From: Gammaproteobacteria bacterium
GTDB taxonomy: Bacteria > Pseudomonadota > Gammaproteobacteria > JACCYU01
Length of the DNA stretch: 35,997 nt
Direction: 5' to 3'
NCBI GenBank assembly: GCA_013696315.1
Contig: JACCYU010000154.1
Coordinates: 1 to 35,997 of the forward strand
Position numbers and translations under genes: made by a program. Every line of letters starts with the position of its first letter. Position 1 is the stretch's first letter. This document shows positions 1-7,980 of this stretch, one piece after another. The notes under the pieces were generated by a model. The model was not told where the DNA came from and searched no databases. It saw nothing but the letters and a program-made list of their open reading frames with translations.

Positions 1-129
1 GAAAGCGGCATCAATTCGCGCGATGATGTCGCGCGCATGCGAAAGGGTGGGATTAGTTGTTTTCTGGTCGGTGAGGCATTTATGCGTGCCCGCGATCCGG
101 GCGCGAAGCTGGCCGAGCTGTTTGCGTGA
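1..129 (+). CDS. trpC: Indole-3-glycerol phosphate synthase, C-terminal fragment
   Basis: Only the last 42 codons lie in the window, read from base 1 to a TGA at 127-129. TrpC converts carboxyphenylaminodeoxyribulose phosphate to indole-3-glycerol phosphate in tryptophan synthesis. The visible end begins ESGI, continues with a DVARM helix and ends with [10 protein letters not shown] followed by DPGAKLAEL. This is the typical final strand and phosphate-binding helix of the TrpC TIM barrel. It is convergent with crp, 62 bp away. Confidence is limited only by the short length. Confidence 0.85.
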   Translation, partial: ESGINSRDDVARMRKGGISCFLVGEAFMRARDPGAKLAELFA

Positions 130-132
130 TAA

Positions 133-161
133 GTAGCGGGAGCGATCTTAAGATCGCGCCC
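133..161. repeat. REP-like palindromic hairpin between trpC and crp
   Basis: The trpC-crp gap holds a perfect 16-bp palindrome (142-157, GCGATCTT/AAGATCGC) flanked by GGG and CCC, and preceded by GTAG at 133-136. The GTAG head plus a GGGAGC-type stem resembles REP elements of Pseudomonas and Xanthomonas. It may also act as a bidirectional transcription stop between the convergent genes. There is no U-run on either side. Only one copy was seen in this window, so the repeat call rests on resemblance. Confidence 0.45.
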
Positions 162-191
162 ACCGGCCTGCGTTGACTGAAAAGCTTGAGC

Positions 192-830
192 TTACCGCGT
201 ACCCAGCACCACGATGGTTTTGCCGCGCGCGGTGATCAGCCCGCGTTGTGCCATATCCTTCAGCACCCGCCCGGCCATTTCGCGCGAGCAACCGACAATC
301 TTGGCGATCTCCTGACGCGTGATGCGCAGCTGCATACCGTCCGGATGCGTGATGGCAGTGGGCTGGCTCGCAAGTTCGATAAGCGTGTGGGCGATGCGGC
401 CGGTGACGTCGAGATGCGCGAGGTCGATCACCTTGCGGTTACTGAGCTTGAGGCGCCTGGCCATTTGGCCGGCCAGAGCGAACAGGATCTCCGGATCGGA
501 GGTGGCGAGATGGCGAAATCTGGAGTAGTGCATTTCGGCCAGTTCGGATTCCTCTTTCGCCACCACCAGGGCGGTGCGCTGCCCGGATTCGAATAAACCC
601 ATCTCGCCAAAGAAGTCTCCACGGTTCAAATACGCAAGCACCATTTCGTGGCCCTCGTCGTCCTTGATCATTATGCTCACTGAGCCACGGGTGATATAGT
701 AAAGCGTGTCTGAGGGTTCGCCCGCGTGAATAATGATGCTGCGCGCCGGATACTTCCTGCGATGACAATGCGCCAGAAACCGTTCCAGCGTCGGGTTGGG
801 GTTCGGTTTTTTTAGCGGTAGAACGGACAT
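192..830 (-). CDS. crp: Crp/Vfr-type cyclic-nucleotide-responsive regulator
   Basis: A 212-aa protein of normal length for cAMP receptor protein. The N-terminal cyclic-nucleotide-binding beta-roll includes [21 protein letters not shown] and then an Arg-Thr pair where E. coli CRP has Arg82-Ser83. A dimerisation helix follows, then the hinge LDVTGRIA. The C-terminal winged HTH reads [15 protein letters not shown] and keeps the Arg, Glu and Arg of the recognition helix that read TGTGA half-sites. It ends [10 protein letters not shown], close to E. coli CRP. AGGTG lies four bases before the ATG. It is divergent from the OsmC-like gene, an order shared with crp-yhfA in E. coli. Pocket residues differ slightly from E. 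coli: Ser-Asn in the helix position of Thr127-Ser128. Confidence 0.93.
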   Translation of the reverse strand: MSVLPLKKPNPNPTLERFLAHCHRRKYPARSIIIHAGEPSDTLYYITRGSVSIMIKDDEGHEMVLAYLNRGDFFGEMGLFESGQRTALVVAKEESELAEMHYSRFRHLATSDPEILFALAGQMARRLKLSNRKVIDLAHLDVTGRIAHTLIELASQPTAITHPDGMQLRITRQEIAKIVGCSREMAGRVLKDMAQRGLITARGKTIVVLGTR

Positions 831-929
831 GGCGCACCTCTTGGCGTAGTGGATTCCCTTAAGCGCCTGAATCTATGTGACGCCGCGTCGCTTGTCGAAT
901 CAGATTTAACTCAAAGCCACCGAATTCCG

Positions 930-1346
930 ATGAACGTTCGTGTTAAATGGATGGACAACATGACGTTCGTCGGCGAAACCGGCAGCGGGCATGCCGTCGT
1001 CATGGATGGACCACCCGACCACGGCGGCCGTGATCTTGCCCCGCGCCCCATGGAAATGGTGCTGCTGGGGCTGGGCGGTTGCACGGCATTCGATGTGGTC
1101 AGCATTCTCAAAAAGGCGCGGCAGAACATCACGGGATGCGAGGCGGATATCCAGGCCGAGCGCGCGGACGCGGTGCCGGCCGTGTTTACCCGCATTCACA
1201 TTCATTATTCCGTGCGCGGTAAAAATCTATCGGCGCCGCAGGTGACACGCGCGGTAGCGCTATCGGCGGAAAAGTATTGCTCGGTTACCGTCATGCTCGC
1301 GAACAGCGTCGAAATCACGCACGACCACGAGCTTATTCAGGACTGA
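930..1346 (+). CDS. yhfA: OsmC family protein, YhfA-like
   Basis: A 138-aa OsmC/Ohr-superfamily protein. The start at 930 (MNVRVKWMDN) is preferred over an upstream in-frame ATG at 849 because E. coli YhfA begins at the equivalent residue (MQARVKW). Motifs are GETGSGH, then PRPMEMVLLGLGGCTAFDVV with the first conserved Cys, and SAEKYCSVTVML with the second Cys. These two Cys form the redox pair in OsmC-type peroxidases. YhfA itself has no firmly established substrate. It stands divergent from crp. No strong Shine-Dalgarno is seen before 930. Confidence 0.88.
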   Translation: MNVRVKWMDNMTFVGETGSGHAVVMDGPPDHGGRDLAPRPMEMVLLGLGGCTAFDVVSILKKARQNITGCEADIQAERADAVPAVFTRIHIHYSVRGKNLSAPQVTRAVALSAEKYCSVTVMLANSVEITHDHELIQD

Positions 1347-1458
1347 GCGCATCTGAATTGAGTACATTTTTTAACTGCCGTGCGAGTGCGACAGGTTCCG
1401 GCATCCTTGAACGGAATGCCTTCTTGCATGGCGGTACGCAGTAACGAGTTCAGAACAA

Positions 1459-1869
1459 ATGGATCAATTAAACAAGCGACCTCCCGCTACCGGTGGGCTG
1501 CGTCACGTGGCTCTTAACGTCACCGATATGGCGGCTTGCGAGCAGTTTTACGTGGGTCTGCTGGGAATGGCGATCGGGTGGCGACCCGATGCTGAAAATA
1601 TGTATCTAAGCTCGGGTTGCGACAATTTAGCGTTGCACCGGGTGCAGAAAGTTGGCGAAGCGGGTCAGCGCCTGGATCATATCGGTTTTATCCTGCGCAG
1701 GGCCGAAGATGTCGATGCCTGGTTCGAGTTCCTGCAGGCGCACGAGGTGCCTGTCGCGCAGCCGCCGCGGACGCATCGCGATGGGGCGCGCAGCTTCTAC
1801 TGTCGTGATCCGCAAGGCAATCTGGTACAGATGATCCATCATCCGCCCATCGCGCAAATGTGTCCTTAA
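1459..1869 (+). CDS. VOC (glyoxalase/dioxygenase fold) family protein
   Basis: A 136-aa protein with two beta-alpha-beta-beta-beta VOC modules. Module 1 starts at LRHVALNV (about residue 14) and runs FYVGLLGM. Module 2 starts at LDHIGFIL (about 73) and ends with RDPQGNLVQMIHHP. The usual metal-binding His positions are present in both first strands. The acidic ligand expected in the last strand (Glu) is Gln here, so metal binding may differ. The substrate cannot be named. No partner gene overlaps it; it stands alone between the OsmC gene and speD. Confidence 0.78.
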   Translation: MDQLNKRPPATGGLRHVALNVTDMAACEQFYVGLLGMAIGWRPDAENMYLSSGCDNLALHRVQKVGEAGQRLDHIGFILRRAEDVDAWFEFLQAHEVPVAQPPRTHRDGARSFYCRDPQGNLVQMIHHPPIAQMCP

Positions 1870-2058
1870 GATCCGCGTCCGCGCCGCGCGCTCGCTAAAC
1901 GCGAAGCGGCCGACGCGAGCTAGAGTCCGCGGTCGCCGCGGGTTTACGCGCTCGGCCCAATCGGGCATTATCCTGCGCCAGCTTTCCGCGCACTCCATAA
2001 CACCCTGACTGACATACGCGTGCATCGGTAGAATGTCGCCCGTTATCCGGAGATGCCC

Positions 2059-2880
2059 ATGAAATCAAAAAAGCTCGATAAGAAGCTGCAGCTTTACGGA
2101 TTCAACAATCTCACCAAATCCTTGAGTTTCAATTTCTACGACGTCTGCTACGCGACCAGCGAGCGGCACCGCGACGAGTACATCGAGTACATCGACGAGG
2201 CGTACAATGGGGACCGGCTGACGCAGACATTAAACGACGTCGCCCACATGATCGGGGCGACCGTGCTGAACACGGCCACGCAGGACTACCACCCGAAGGG
2301 CGCCAGTGTCACGATGCTGATCGCCGAAGATGACGAGGTGCCCGCGCAGCCGGAGCAGACCAACGAGGCGCCGACGGCCGGCCCGTCGCCGGAGGCGGTA
2401 GTGGCGCACCTGGACAAGAGCCACATCACCGTGCACACCTATCCGGAAAGCCATCCCGACAAGGGTGTGATGACCTTCCGCGCGGATATCGATGTCTCCA
2501 CCTGCGGCCGGGTATCGCCGTTGCGGGCGCTCAACTATCTGATCCAGTCCTTCGACGAGGATATTGTCGTTATGGATTACCGCGTGCGCGGGTTTACGCG
2601 CGATCTGCGCGGCAAAAAACACTTTATAGATCACAAGATTAATTCAATTCAGAATTTTCTGTCGAAGGAGACCAAGCGCCGTTACCAGATGATCGATGTA
2701 AACGTTTATCAGGAGAAGATCTTTCATACGAAGATGATCCTGAAAGACTACGACCTCGACGACTACCTGTTCGGCCAGGGCAAGAGCGATTTTTCAAAGA
2801 AAGAGGAGAAGATCATCGAACACCGTATACGGCGCGAAATGGCTGAGATTTTTTACGGGCGCAATCTGCCCCGTGCGTGA
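2059..2880 (+). CDS. speD: S-adenosylmethionine decarboxylase proenzyme, E. coli type
   Basis: A 273-aa class Ia AdoMet decarboxylase, which supplies decarboxylated AdoMet for spermidine synthesis. The start at 2059 is chosen because GGAG (2049-2052) sits 6 bases upstream; an in-frame ATG at 2053 directly abuts that GGAG. Near identity to E. coli SpeD is seen at [56 protein letters not shown] and the terminal IFYGRNLP. Autocleavage is expected between Lys and Ser of DKSHI (Ser about 121), giving the pyruvoyl group. A Glu/Pro-rich stretch before the cleavage site makes the N-terminal chain about 9 residues longer than in E. coli. Confidence 0.96.
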   Translation: MKSKKLDKKLQLYGFNNLTKSLSFNFYDVCYATSERHRDEYIEYIDEAYNGDRLTQTLNDVAHMIGATVLNTATQDYHPKGASVTMLIAEDDEVPAQPEQTNEAPTAGPSPEAVVAHLDKSHITVHTYPESHPDKGVMTFRADIDVSTCGRVSPLRALNYLIQSFDEDIVVMDYRVRGFTRDLRGKKHFIDHKINSIQNFLSKETKRRYQMIDVNVYQEKIFHTKMILKDYDLDDYLFGQGKSDFSKKEEKIIEHRIRREMAEIFYGRNLPRA

Positions 2881-2944
2881 CCAGCGGGATATTCCAGCCG
2901 TGAGGCTGCGGCCAAAAAGCGCTGCCGCATTCGGAACGACCTGA

Positions 2945-3817
2945 ATGATGTTCGATGCTATTCCCAGCCTTTATCGGGTGCCATTCGACGGCCGATTTGC
3001 GCGCGCTGAGCTCCCCACGCGGCCGCCCATCGTGTCGGACAAGAACGCTTTAAAGAAAGCGCTCGCGCAACACGTCGACCGCCTGAGCGTGCTGCAACGG
3101 ATGCTTTACGCGCACGATCGGTATGCAGTGTTGCTGATCTTTCAGGCGATGGACGCGGCGGGCAAGGACGGCACAATACGCGCCGTCATGAGCGCCGTCG
3201 ATCCAGCCGGGTGTCGGGTATACAGTTTCAAACAACCGTCCGCGGAAGAACTGGATCACGATTTTCTGTGGCGCACCACGCGCTGTCTACCGGAGCGCGG
3301 CCACATCGGCGTGTTCAACCGCAGCTATTATGAGGAAGTGCTGGCCGTGCGGGTGCATCCGGAATATCTGGAAGCGCAAAAACTGCCGGACGAAATCGAT
3401 CGCGATGCAATCTGGCCGCAGCGACTGGCATCGATTCGTGACCTCGAACAGCATCTGGCGCGCAACGGCACCGTGATTTTGAAGTTCTGGCTGAATGTGT
3501 CGAAAGAGGAGCAGCGCGAGCGATTTCTATCCAGACTGGATGAGCCAGAAAAGCAGTGGAAGTTTTCCATGGCCGACGTGGGCGAGCGCGGTTCTTGGGG
3601 CGCCTACATGAATGCTTACGAAGAGGCGCTGGCGGCGACTTCACGTCCCTGGGCGCCATGGTATGCGATTCCCGCGGACAACAAGCATTACATGCGGCTC
3701 GCGGTGGCGGAGCTCGTGGTGGAGTCACTGAAGTCGCTGAAGCTCGAGTATCCTGCGGTCGGCGCCGTAGAGCGCGCTAGGTTCACGGAAATGCGGCGCA
3801 TCTTGGAAGCGGAGTAG
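2945..3817 (+). CDS. Polyphosphate kinase 2 family protein (class III-like)
   Basis: A 290-aa PPK2 enzyme, transferring phosphate between polyphosphate and nucleotides. Walker A is AMDAAGKDGT (about 69-77). The lid and second motif region includes VFNRSYYEEVL, with acidic residues after it. KFWLNVSKEEQ followed by RFLSRLDEPEKQWKFS is typical of the family. The MDAAGKDG form and the single-domain length of about 290 suggest the class that phosphorylates AMP and ADP, but this is family inference. Two adjacent ATGs (2945, 2948) are possible starts and the Shine-Dalgarno is weak (GGAA). It is convergent with coq7, the gap of 59 bp holding a short GGCGT/ACGCC hairpin. Confidence 0.9.
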   Translation: MMFDAIPSLYRVPFDGRFARAELPTRPPIVSDKNALKKALAQHVDRLSVLQRMLYAHDRYAVLLIFQAMDAAGKDGTIRAVMSAVDPAGCRVYSFKQPSAEELDHDFLWRTTRCLPERGHIGVFNRSYYEEVLAVRVHPEYLEAQKLPDEIDRDAIWPQRLASIRDLEQHLARNGTVILKFWLNVSKEEQRERFLSRLDEPEKQWKFSMADVGERGSWGAYMNAYEEALAATSRPWAPWYAIPADNKHYMRLAVAELVVESLKSLKLEYPAVGAVERARFTEMRRILEAE

Positions 3818-3876
3818 AGGCGGCGAGGGCGTAAGACGCCGCTCATATACCTCCGTATCGAGGATTACCGGCAAAT

Positions 3877-4527
3877 TCAAAGCCAGTACGCGGTGCGCGT
3901 CATCACCTTCGACACGAGTGTCATGGCGCGCTGGATCGCGCCTGGCAACGCCTGCCCTCCTGCAAGCGCCGCGGAGCGCGCATGTTCAGCCTCGTCGAGC
4001 TTCATTTGCGTCAGGATTGCGTGGCTGCGCCGGTCGCCCGCCGGCAGGCGCTGCAGGTGATCGTCGAGATGCCGGACAACCTGGCGTTCCGTTTCGCTGA
4101 CGAAGCCCAAGCTCCAGGGGTCGCCGGCTAGACCCGCGACCGCGCCCAACGCATATGACCCAAGGTACCAGCAGGGTCCGAATACGCTGCGGCGGCCGCC
4201 AAGTTCCAGAATCCTTTCATGGCACCAGGCGAGATGGTCGTTTTCCTCTTCCGCCGAATGTCGCATCTGCTTGCGTACTGGCGCATCGCGCGCGGTAAGC
4301 GCCTGACCGTGATACAAACCCTGTGCGGCGACTTCACCGGCATGATCCACACGCAACAGCCGCCGGGACAATCGTCGCGCGGACGCCGGTAATGAATTCG
4401 CGCTATCGCTGTCGGTTTGCGCGGTCGCTGAAGGGTTCGGGCGCCGCGCATGTTGCCGACCGTGCACGGTACGCAGCGCCTGGTCAATTTCCATCAGCAG
4501 CTTGTCCGCCCACGAGTAGTTGCGCAT
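3877..4527 (-). CDS. coq7: 3-demethoxyubiquinol 3-hydroxylase (Coq7, di-iron)
   Basis: A 216-aa ferritin-like di-iron hydroxylase for the C6 hydroxylation step of ubiquinone, the role taken by UbiF in E. coli. Ligands are visible as DHAGEVAAQGLY, EEENDHLAW, SETERQ and DEAEHA, giving the E/ExxH twice pattern. The ATG at 4527 is chosen because AGGTG precedes it by 6 bases; an in-frame GTG at 4536 lies inside that Shine-Dalgarno. The stop codon of the upstream Fe-S gene is only 9 bases before the ATG, so the two are probably translationally coupled. The first 50 residues are low-complexity and variable. Confidence 0.93.
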   Translation of the reverse strand: MRNYSWADKLLMEIDQALRTVHGRQHARRPNPSATAQTDSDSANSLPASARRLSRRLLRVDHAGEVAAQGLYHGQALTARDAPVRKQMRHSAEEENDHLAWCHERILELGGRRSVFGPCWYLGSYALGAVAGLAGDPWSLGFVSETERQVVRHLDDHLQRLPAGDRRSHAILTQMKLDEAEHARSAALAGGQALPGAIQRAMTLVSKVMTRTAYWL

Positions 4528-4536
4528 TCTAAACAC

Positions 4537-5766
4537 CTAGTCGGTAATGAGTTGACGATCCAGCAAGGTCACCGGATGCAGCACCTCGCAACTTAGACCT
4601 GCGCGTCGCAAGCCGGCCTTGATGTGCAGCGCGCAGCCGATATTCGATGTCGCGATGATGTCGGGTCGCTGTTCTTTGACATGTTCGAGCTGGTCCGCGA
4701 GCAGAATATCGGCCATGCGGGGCTGCGTCAGCATGTAGCTGCCGGCCGCGCCACAGCAACCACCGCTGTCGGGCAGTTCCCGCAACTGGATGCCCGGTAT
4801 GCTGGACAGCAGGTCGAAGGCATGGCGCGGCTTTTTTAGCACGTGTCTCAGACTGCATGGGGTGTGCACCATAACCTTCGCGGCAAGCGGCCTGAATGCA
4901 GGCTGCCGGGGGGCTTGCGTGGCCAGAAACTGACAAATGTCCTGATTGCGCTTCGCAAAACGCTGCGCAGAGTCGCATGCCAAGTGTTTGGCGTAGTCGG
5001 ACAATTGTGCGCCGCAGCCGCTGGCGGTTGAGACGACGGTCTGGTTGGCGCGGCTTTCGAACGCGCGAACGTTGCGTTTCATCAAGGCCAGCGCCTGGTC
5101 AGGCGCGCCACTGTGCATGTGCAGCGCGCCGCAGCAGGTCTGAGGTTTCGGGACCGACACGTGATAGCCCAGCCGCGTGAGCAATCTCTGGCTTGCATTC
5201 AAGGTCGCGCGATCGAAGATCTCGGCGACGCAGCCGGTAAACAGCGCCACCGAGGGACGGTCGTCAGCGGAAGCATGCTCGGAGCGCGGGCGCGCCGTCG
5301 GTTCGATCGCAGGCAGCAGGGACTGGCCGCGCGCGAGGCCGGCGAGTTTCAGCAAGCCCATCTTCCGTGCCACGTTCTCCACGCCGGACCGCTGGTAGGC
5401 TAGCAACGATGTGAAGGCCAACGTTCGCGGCCAGCGCCGCGTGACCAGCATGCTGATCAAAATGTGCGAGAAATCGAAATAGCCGGTGCGCCTGTCCCTT
5501 AGCCTGGCCCTCGTGGCATCGATCAGGTCGCCATAAGGAACGCTTGCCGGGCATACAGGTTCGCAGGCGCGGCATGCCAGGCAGCCATCGAGGTGTTGCA
5601 CCAGTGCGCCGCCGTCGCTCAGCCGCCCCGTGTGCAGCGCCTGCATCAAGGCAATGCGCCCGCGCGGCGAATCGGCCTCATTGCGCGTCTGGTTGTACGT
5701 CGGGCAATGCGGCAGACACATGCCGCACATCACGCAACGATCCGCCGCTTCGGAGATATCGATCAT
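4537..5766 (-). CDS. glcF: (Fe-S)-binding protein, glycolate oxidase GlcF-like
   Basis: A 409-aa protein with two N-terminal 4Fe-4S clusters (CVMCGMCLPHCP near residue 11 and CLACRACEPVCP near 60) and two CCG domains (CCGALHMHSG, CCGAAGSYML). This is the GlcF/heterodisulfide-reductase D-like arrangement. GlcF passes electrons from the FAD-linked GlcD/GlcE subunits to the quinone pool. No glcD or glcE is in the window, so it may serve another FAD oxidase. The ATG at 5766 fits the family N terminus; an in-frame GTG at 5817 would add 17 unmatched residues. It lies directly upstream of coq7 on the same strand, linking an electron carrier with ubiquinone synthesis. Confidence 0.87.
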   Translation of the reverse strand: MIDISEAADRCVMCGMCLPHCPTYNQTRNEADSPRGRIALMQALHTGRLSDGGALVQHLDGCLACRACEPVCPASVPYGDLIDATRARLRDRRTGYFDFSHILISMLVTRRWPRTLAFTSLLAYQRSGVENVARKMGLLKLAGLARGQSLLPAIEPTARPRSEHASADDRPSVALFTGCVAEIFDRATLNASQRLLTRLGYHVSVPKPQTCCGALHMHSGAPDQALALMKRNVRAFESRANQTVVSTASGCGAQLSDYAKHLACDSAQRFAKRNQDICQFLATQAPRQPAFRPLAAKVMVHTPCSLRHVLKKPRHAFDLLSSIPGIQLRELPDSGGCCGAAGSYMLTQPRMADILLADQLEHVKEQRPDIIATSNIGCALHIKAGLRRAGLSCEVLHPVTLLDRQLITD

Positions 5767-5912
5767 TGGTTGGAGTATAAGCCGCGTGGCAGTCCCTGTT
5801 GCGTTTGGAAAGTTCACCGGGGAAACTTAAATAAACCTGTCGATGTGATGTACGCCTGCCAACGGCAGTAACATGGTGACCACCTTCTAAGCTCCAATAT
5901 TTCCATACCACG

Positions 5913-6221
5913 ATGGCTTACTACAAACGTCATTTGTTTTTTTGCACCAACTGCCGGGACGACGGCAATGTCTGTTGTCAGGATCATGGCGCGACCGAGA
6001 TGCGCCAGTATGCCAAGCGGCGCGCCAAGATGTTGAACATCACGGGCCAGGGGGGCGTGCGCGTGAATACGGCAGGCTGCCTGGATCGTTGTAGTGAAGG
6101 ACCCGTCGCGGTCGTATATCCGGACGCCGTTTGGTACACATACGAAACGCAGTCGGATATCGACGAGATCATCGACGAACATCTGGTGCACGGTCGGACT
6201 GTCGAGCGCCTCAAAATCTGA
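5913..6221 (+). CDS. Thioredoxin-like (2Fe-2S) ferredoxin
   Basis: A 102-aa protein with the Cys pattern of thioredoxin-fold 2Fe-2S ferredoxins: FFCTNCRDDG near the N terminus and AGCLDRCSEGP near residue 56. Two further adjacent Cys (residues 21-22) follow the first pair. It ends in an acidic helix (DIDEIIDEHL), as in the family. It is likely a soluble electron carrier. It is divergent from the GlcF-like gene across about 150 bp, so the two may share a regulatory region, but a functional link is only inferred. Confidence 0.85.
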   Translation: MAYYKRHLFFCTNCRDDGNVCCQDHGATEMRQYAKRRAKMLNITGQGGVRVNTAGCLDRCSEGPVAVVYPDAVWYTYETQSDIDEIIDEHLVHGRTVERLKI

Positions 6222-6406
6222 TGCTTTTTCGGAAGCACGGTCGACTTCGGTGCGCGATGAACGGCTGACGAAGACGGACGGGTGGTGCAAATTCCGGTAG
6301 TAACGGTTTGCACATCTAAACTATTATTCGATATGAATACATGGGGCTCGTCGTTGACCCTAAGCACAAGCGACGCATAAACACACATCAAACGGGAGAT
6401 CCCCAC

Positions 6407-7705
6407 ATGCAACAAATATCAGCGAAGAAAATCAGCTCCGCGCTAGGGCTAATGGCGTTCCTGGGCGCCGGTAGCGCTAGCGCCCTGGGTACGTTGGCTA
6501 TTAATGTCGAGCCCAACGGTACGGCGGGCGCGAACGTGATTGTGATCGGTCCAGCAGGGCCAAACACTGCGGTTCGGAACACCACGGTGGATCGGCGTCT
6601 GAGCCTGCCGCCCGGTCGGTATCAGGTGTTTACGCCGGGTGTGCGTCTGACCGCACCTATCGTCGACAGCGTCTTTGGCGTGGTAAACAAGCCGGTTGTG
6701 AATATCGTCAATGGGCAAACCGTACCATTACTGGCCAATTTCGACCAGCTGCGCCCCGGTACGGGACGCTTATGGCTGCCGGTGAGGTTGGATGGCCAGG
6801 TACAAAGCTTCGCGCGCGCGCAACTCGCGTCCGGTAGTGATGCGCCTGGTGTCGCCATTACCGGCGCCGGCAATCAGCCGATCAACGCCATTTTCGACAA
6901 CCGCGGCAACATGTGGGTCGCCTCGTTCGGCGACAACACGATACTCAAGTACAGCCCGCCCAAGCTCGCCGCCCCCGGTGGAGCCCGAGTGCCGGACGTA
7001 ATCCTCCGCACCAATGCCACGGGGTCCATGAATGGCCCTGTGGGACTCGCCTTTGACCGCCTGGGAGATTTGTGGGTGGGCAACTACGGCCTACAGACGG
7101 GTGGCGGCGGCGCCGGCGACAACACCATCGTTAAATTTACGAGGGCTCAAATCGCTGTGAGTGGTGCACCGACACCTTCGGTCATTCTGAGGGGCTTCAA
7201 CAATCCCTATGGTCACACCTTCGATGCGCGGGGCAACCTGTGGGTGGGCAACACCAGGGCCAACAACGTGTTGCGCTTCCCGCCGGCACAGCTGAAAAAC
7301 GGCGGTACGCCCAATCTCACCATTACCGAGACGAGCATTGGAACCCTGAACGGCCCGCGGGGCCCCGTGTTTGATCGCGACGGCAACTTGTGGGTAGCTA
7401 GCGCGGGTGACGAGCGCGTGGCCGGATACTCCATAAGCGGCGCTACCGTGACGCCATTGTCAACAATTACCCTGCAGGACGAACAGGGTCAACCGGTGCC
7501 GAGTCCAGACGGGCTGGCGTTCGACAATGCCGGGTTTTTGTGGGTGACGGGGACTGGCGGGTTCCTCTATCGATACTCGAAGGCCAGTGTGACCCCCCCC
7601 GGCGGTATCAAACGGCCAGTTACCACCATCAGTCAATTCGGCAACACGCGCGGCGTATTTATCTCGTTCAATCCAAAGCCCACACCGCTGCCAGCGACCC
7701 CTTAA
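6407..7705 (+). CDS. Exported NHL/Vgb-like beta-propeller protein (copy 1)
   Basis: A 432-aa secreted protein. GGAGA lies 7 bases before the ATG at 6407, which is followed by a Sec signal peptide (KKISSALGLMAFLGAGSASA). An immunoglobulin-like or PEGA-like N-terminal module of about 120 residues is followed by five or so propeller repeats. Each repeat carries an FDxxGNLWVxxxGxNTxL core (IFDNRGNMWVASFGDNT, AFDRLGDLWVGNYG, TFDARGNLWVGNT, VFDRDGNLWVASAG, AFDNAGFLWVTGTG). It is paralogous over its full length with the next gene. The role is unknown; a surface or periplasmic binding or lyase function is possible. A strong hairpin follows it. Confidence 0.85.
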   Translation: MQQISAKKISSALGLMAFLGAGSASALGTLAINVEPNGTAGANVIVIGPAGPNTAVRNTTVDRRLSLPPGRYQVFTPGVRLTAPIVDSVFGVVNKPVVNIVNGQTVPLLANFDQLRPGTGRLWLPVRLDGQVQSFARAQLASGSDAPGVAITGAGNQPINAIFDNRGNMWVASFGDNTILKYSPPKLAAPGGARVPDVILRTNATGSMNGPVGLAFDRLGDLWVGNYGLQTGGGGAGDNTIVKFTRAQIAVSGAPTPSVILRGFNNPYGHTFDARGNLWVGNTRANNVLRFPPAQLKNGGTPNLTITETSIGTLNGPRGPVFDRDGNLWVASAGDERVAGYSISGATVTPLSTITLQDEQGQPVPSPDGLAFDNAGFLWVTGTGGFLYRYSKASVTPPGGIKRPVTTISQFGNTRGVFISFNPKPTPLPATP

Positions 7706-7725
7706 AGGGGTAAGCGCGCTCACCA

Positions 7726-7755
7726 ACGGTACGGGCGTTAACACGCCCGTACCGT
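7726..7755 (+). terminator. 12-bp stem hairpin after propeller copy 1
   Basis: A perfect 12-bp inverted repeat (7726-7737 and 7744-7755, arms ACGGTACGGGCG and its complement) with a 6-base loop lies 21 bases after the stop codon. The following bases are pyrimidine-rich (CTGTCTCTCGTTTCTCC) but not a pure T-run. It probably stops or pauses transcription between the two paralogs, making the second gene a separate unit. Confidence 0.7.
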
Positions 7756-7980
7756 CCTGTCTCTCGTTTCTCCCCCTTGTCGTTCAGGCGTTGGAACGCA
7801 TATACTCGCGTTCCACGCTTTGTGTTCCGCGGCAACTTGTGCCAGCCACAGCAAAAACCCAGCAAAAACAATAATTGAGGCCGCCTGAAGTGCGGCAGAA
7901 CGCCTATCTACCTTAGATATCGGCATGTTCAGGATAAAACTAGTTCACCCAGCAGCATTAACGGGCAAAGGACGATCGAC

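Noticed and set aside
876-891. CRP operator upstream of the yhfA-like gene
   Set aside because: Only one TGTGA half-site; the expected TCACA partner is not there.
849-929. Longer start for the OsmC gene at 849
   Set aside because: The extra 27 residues have no match to the YhfA N terminus.
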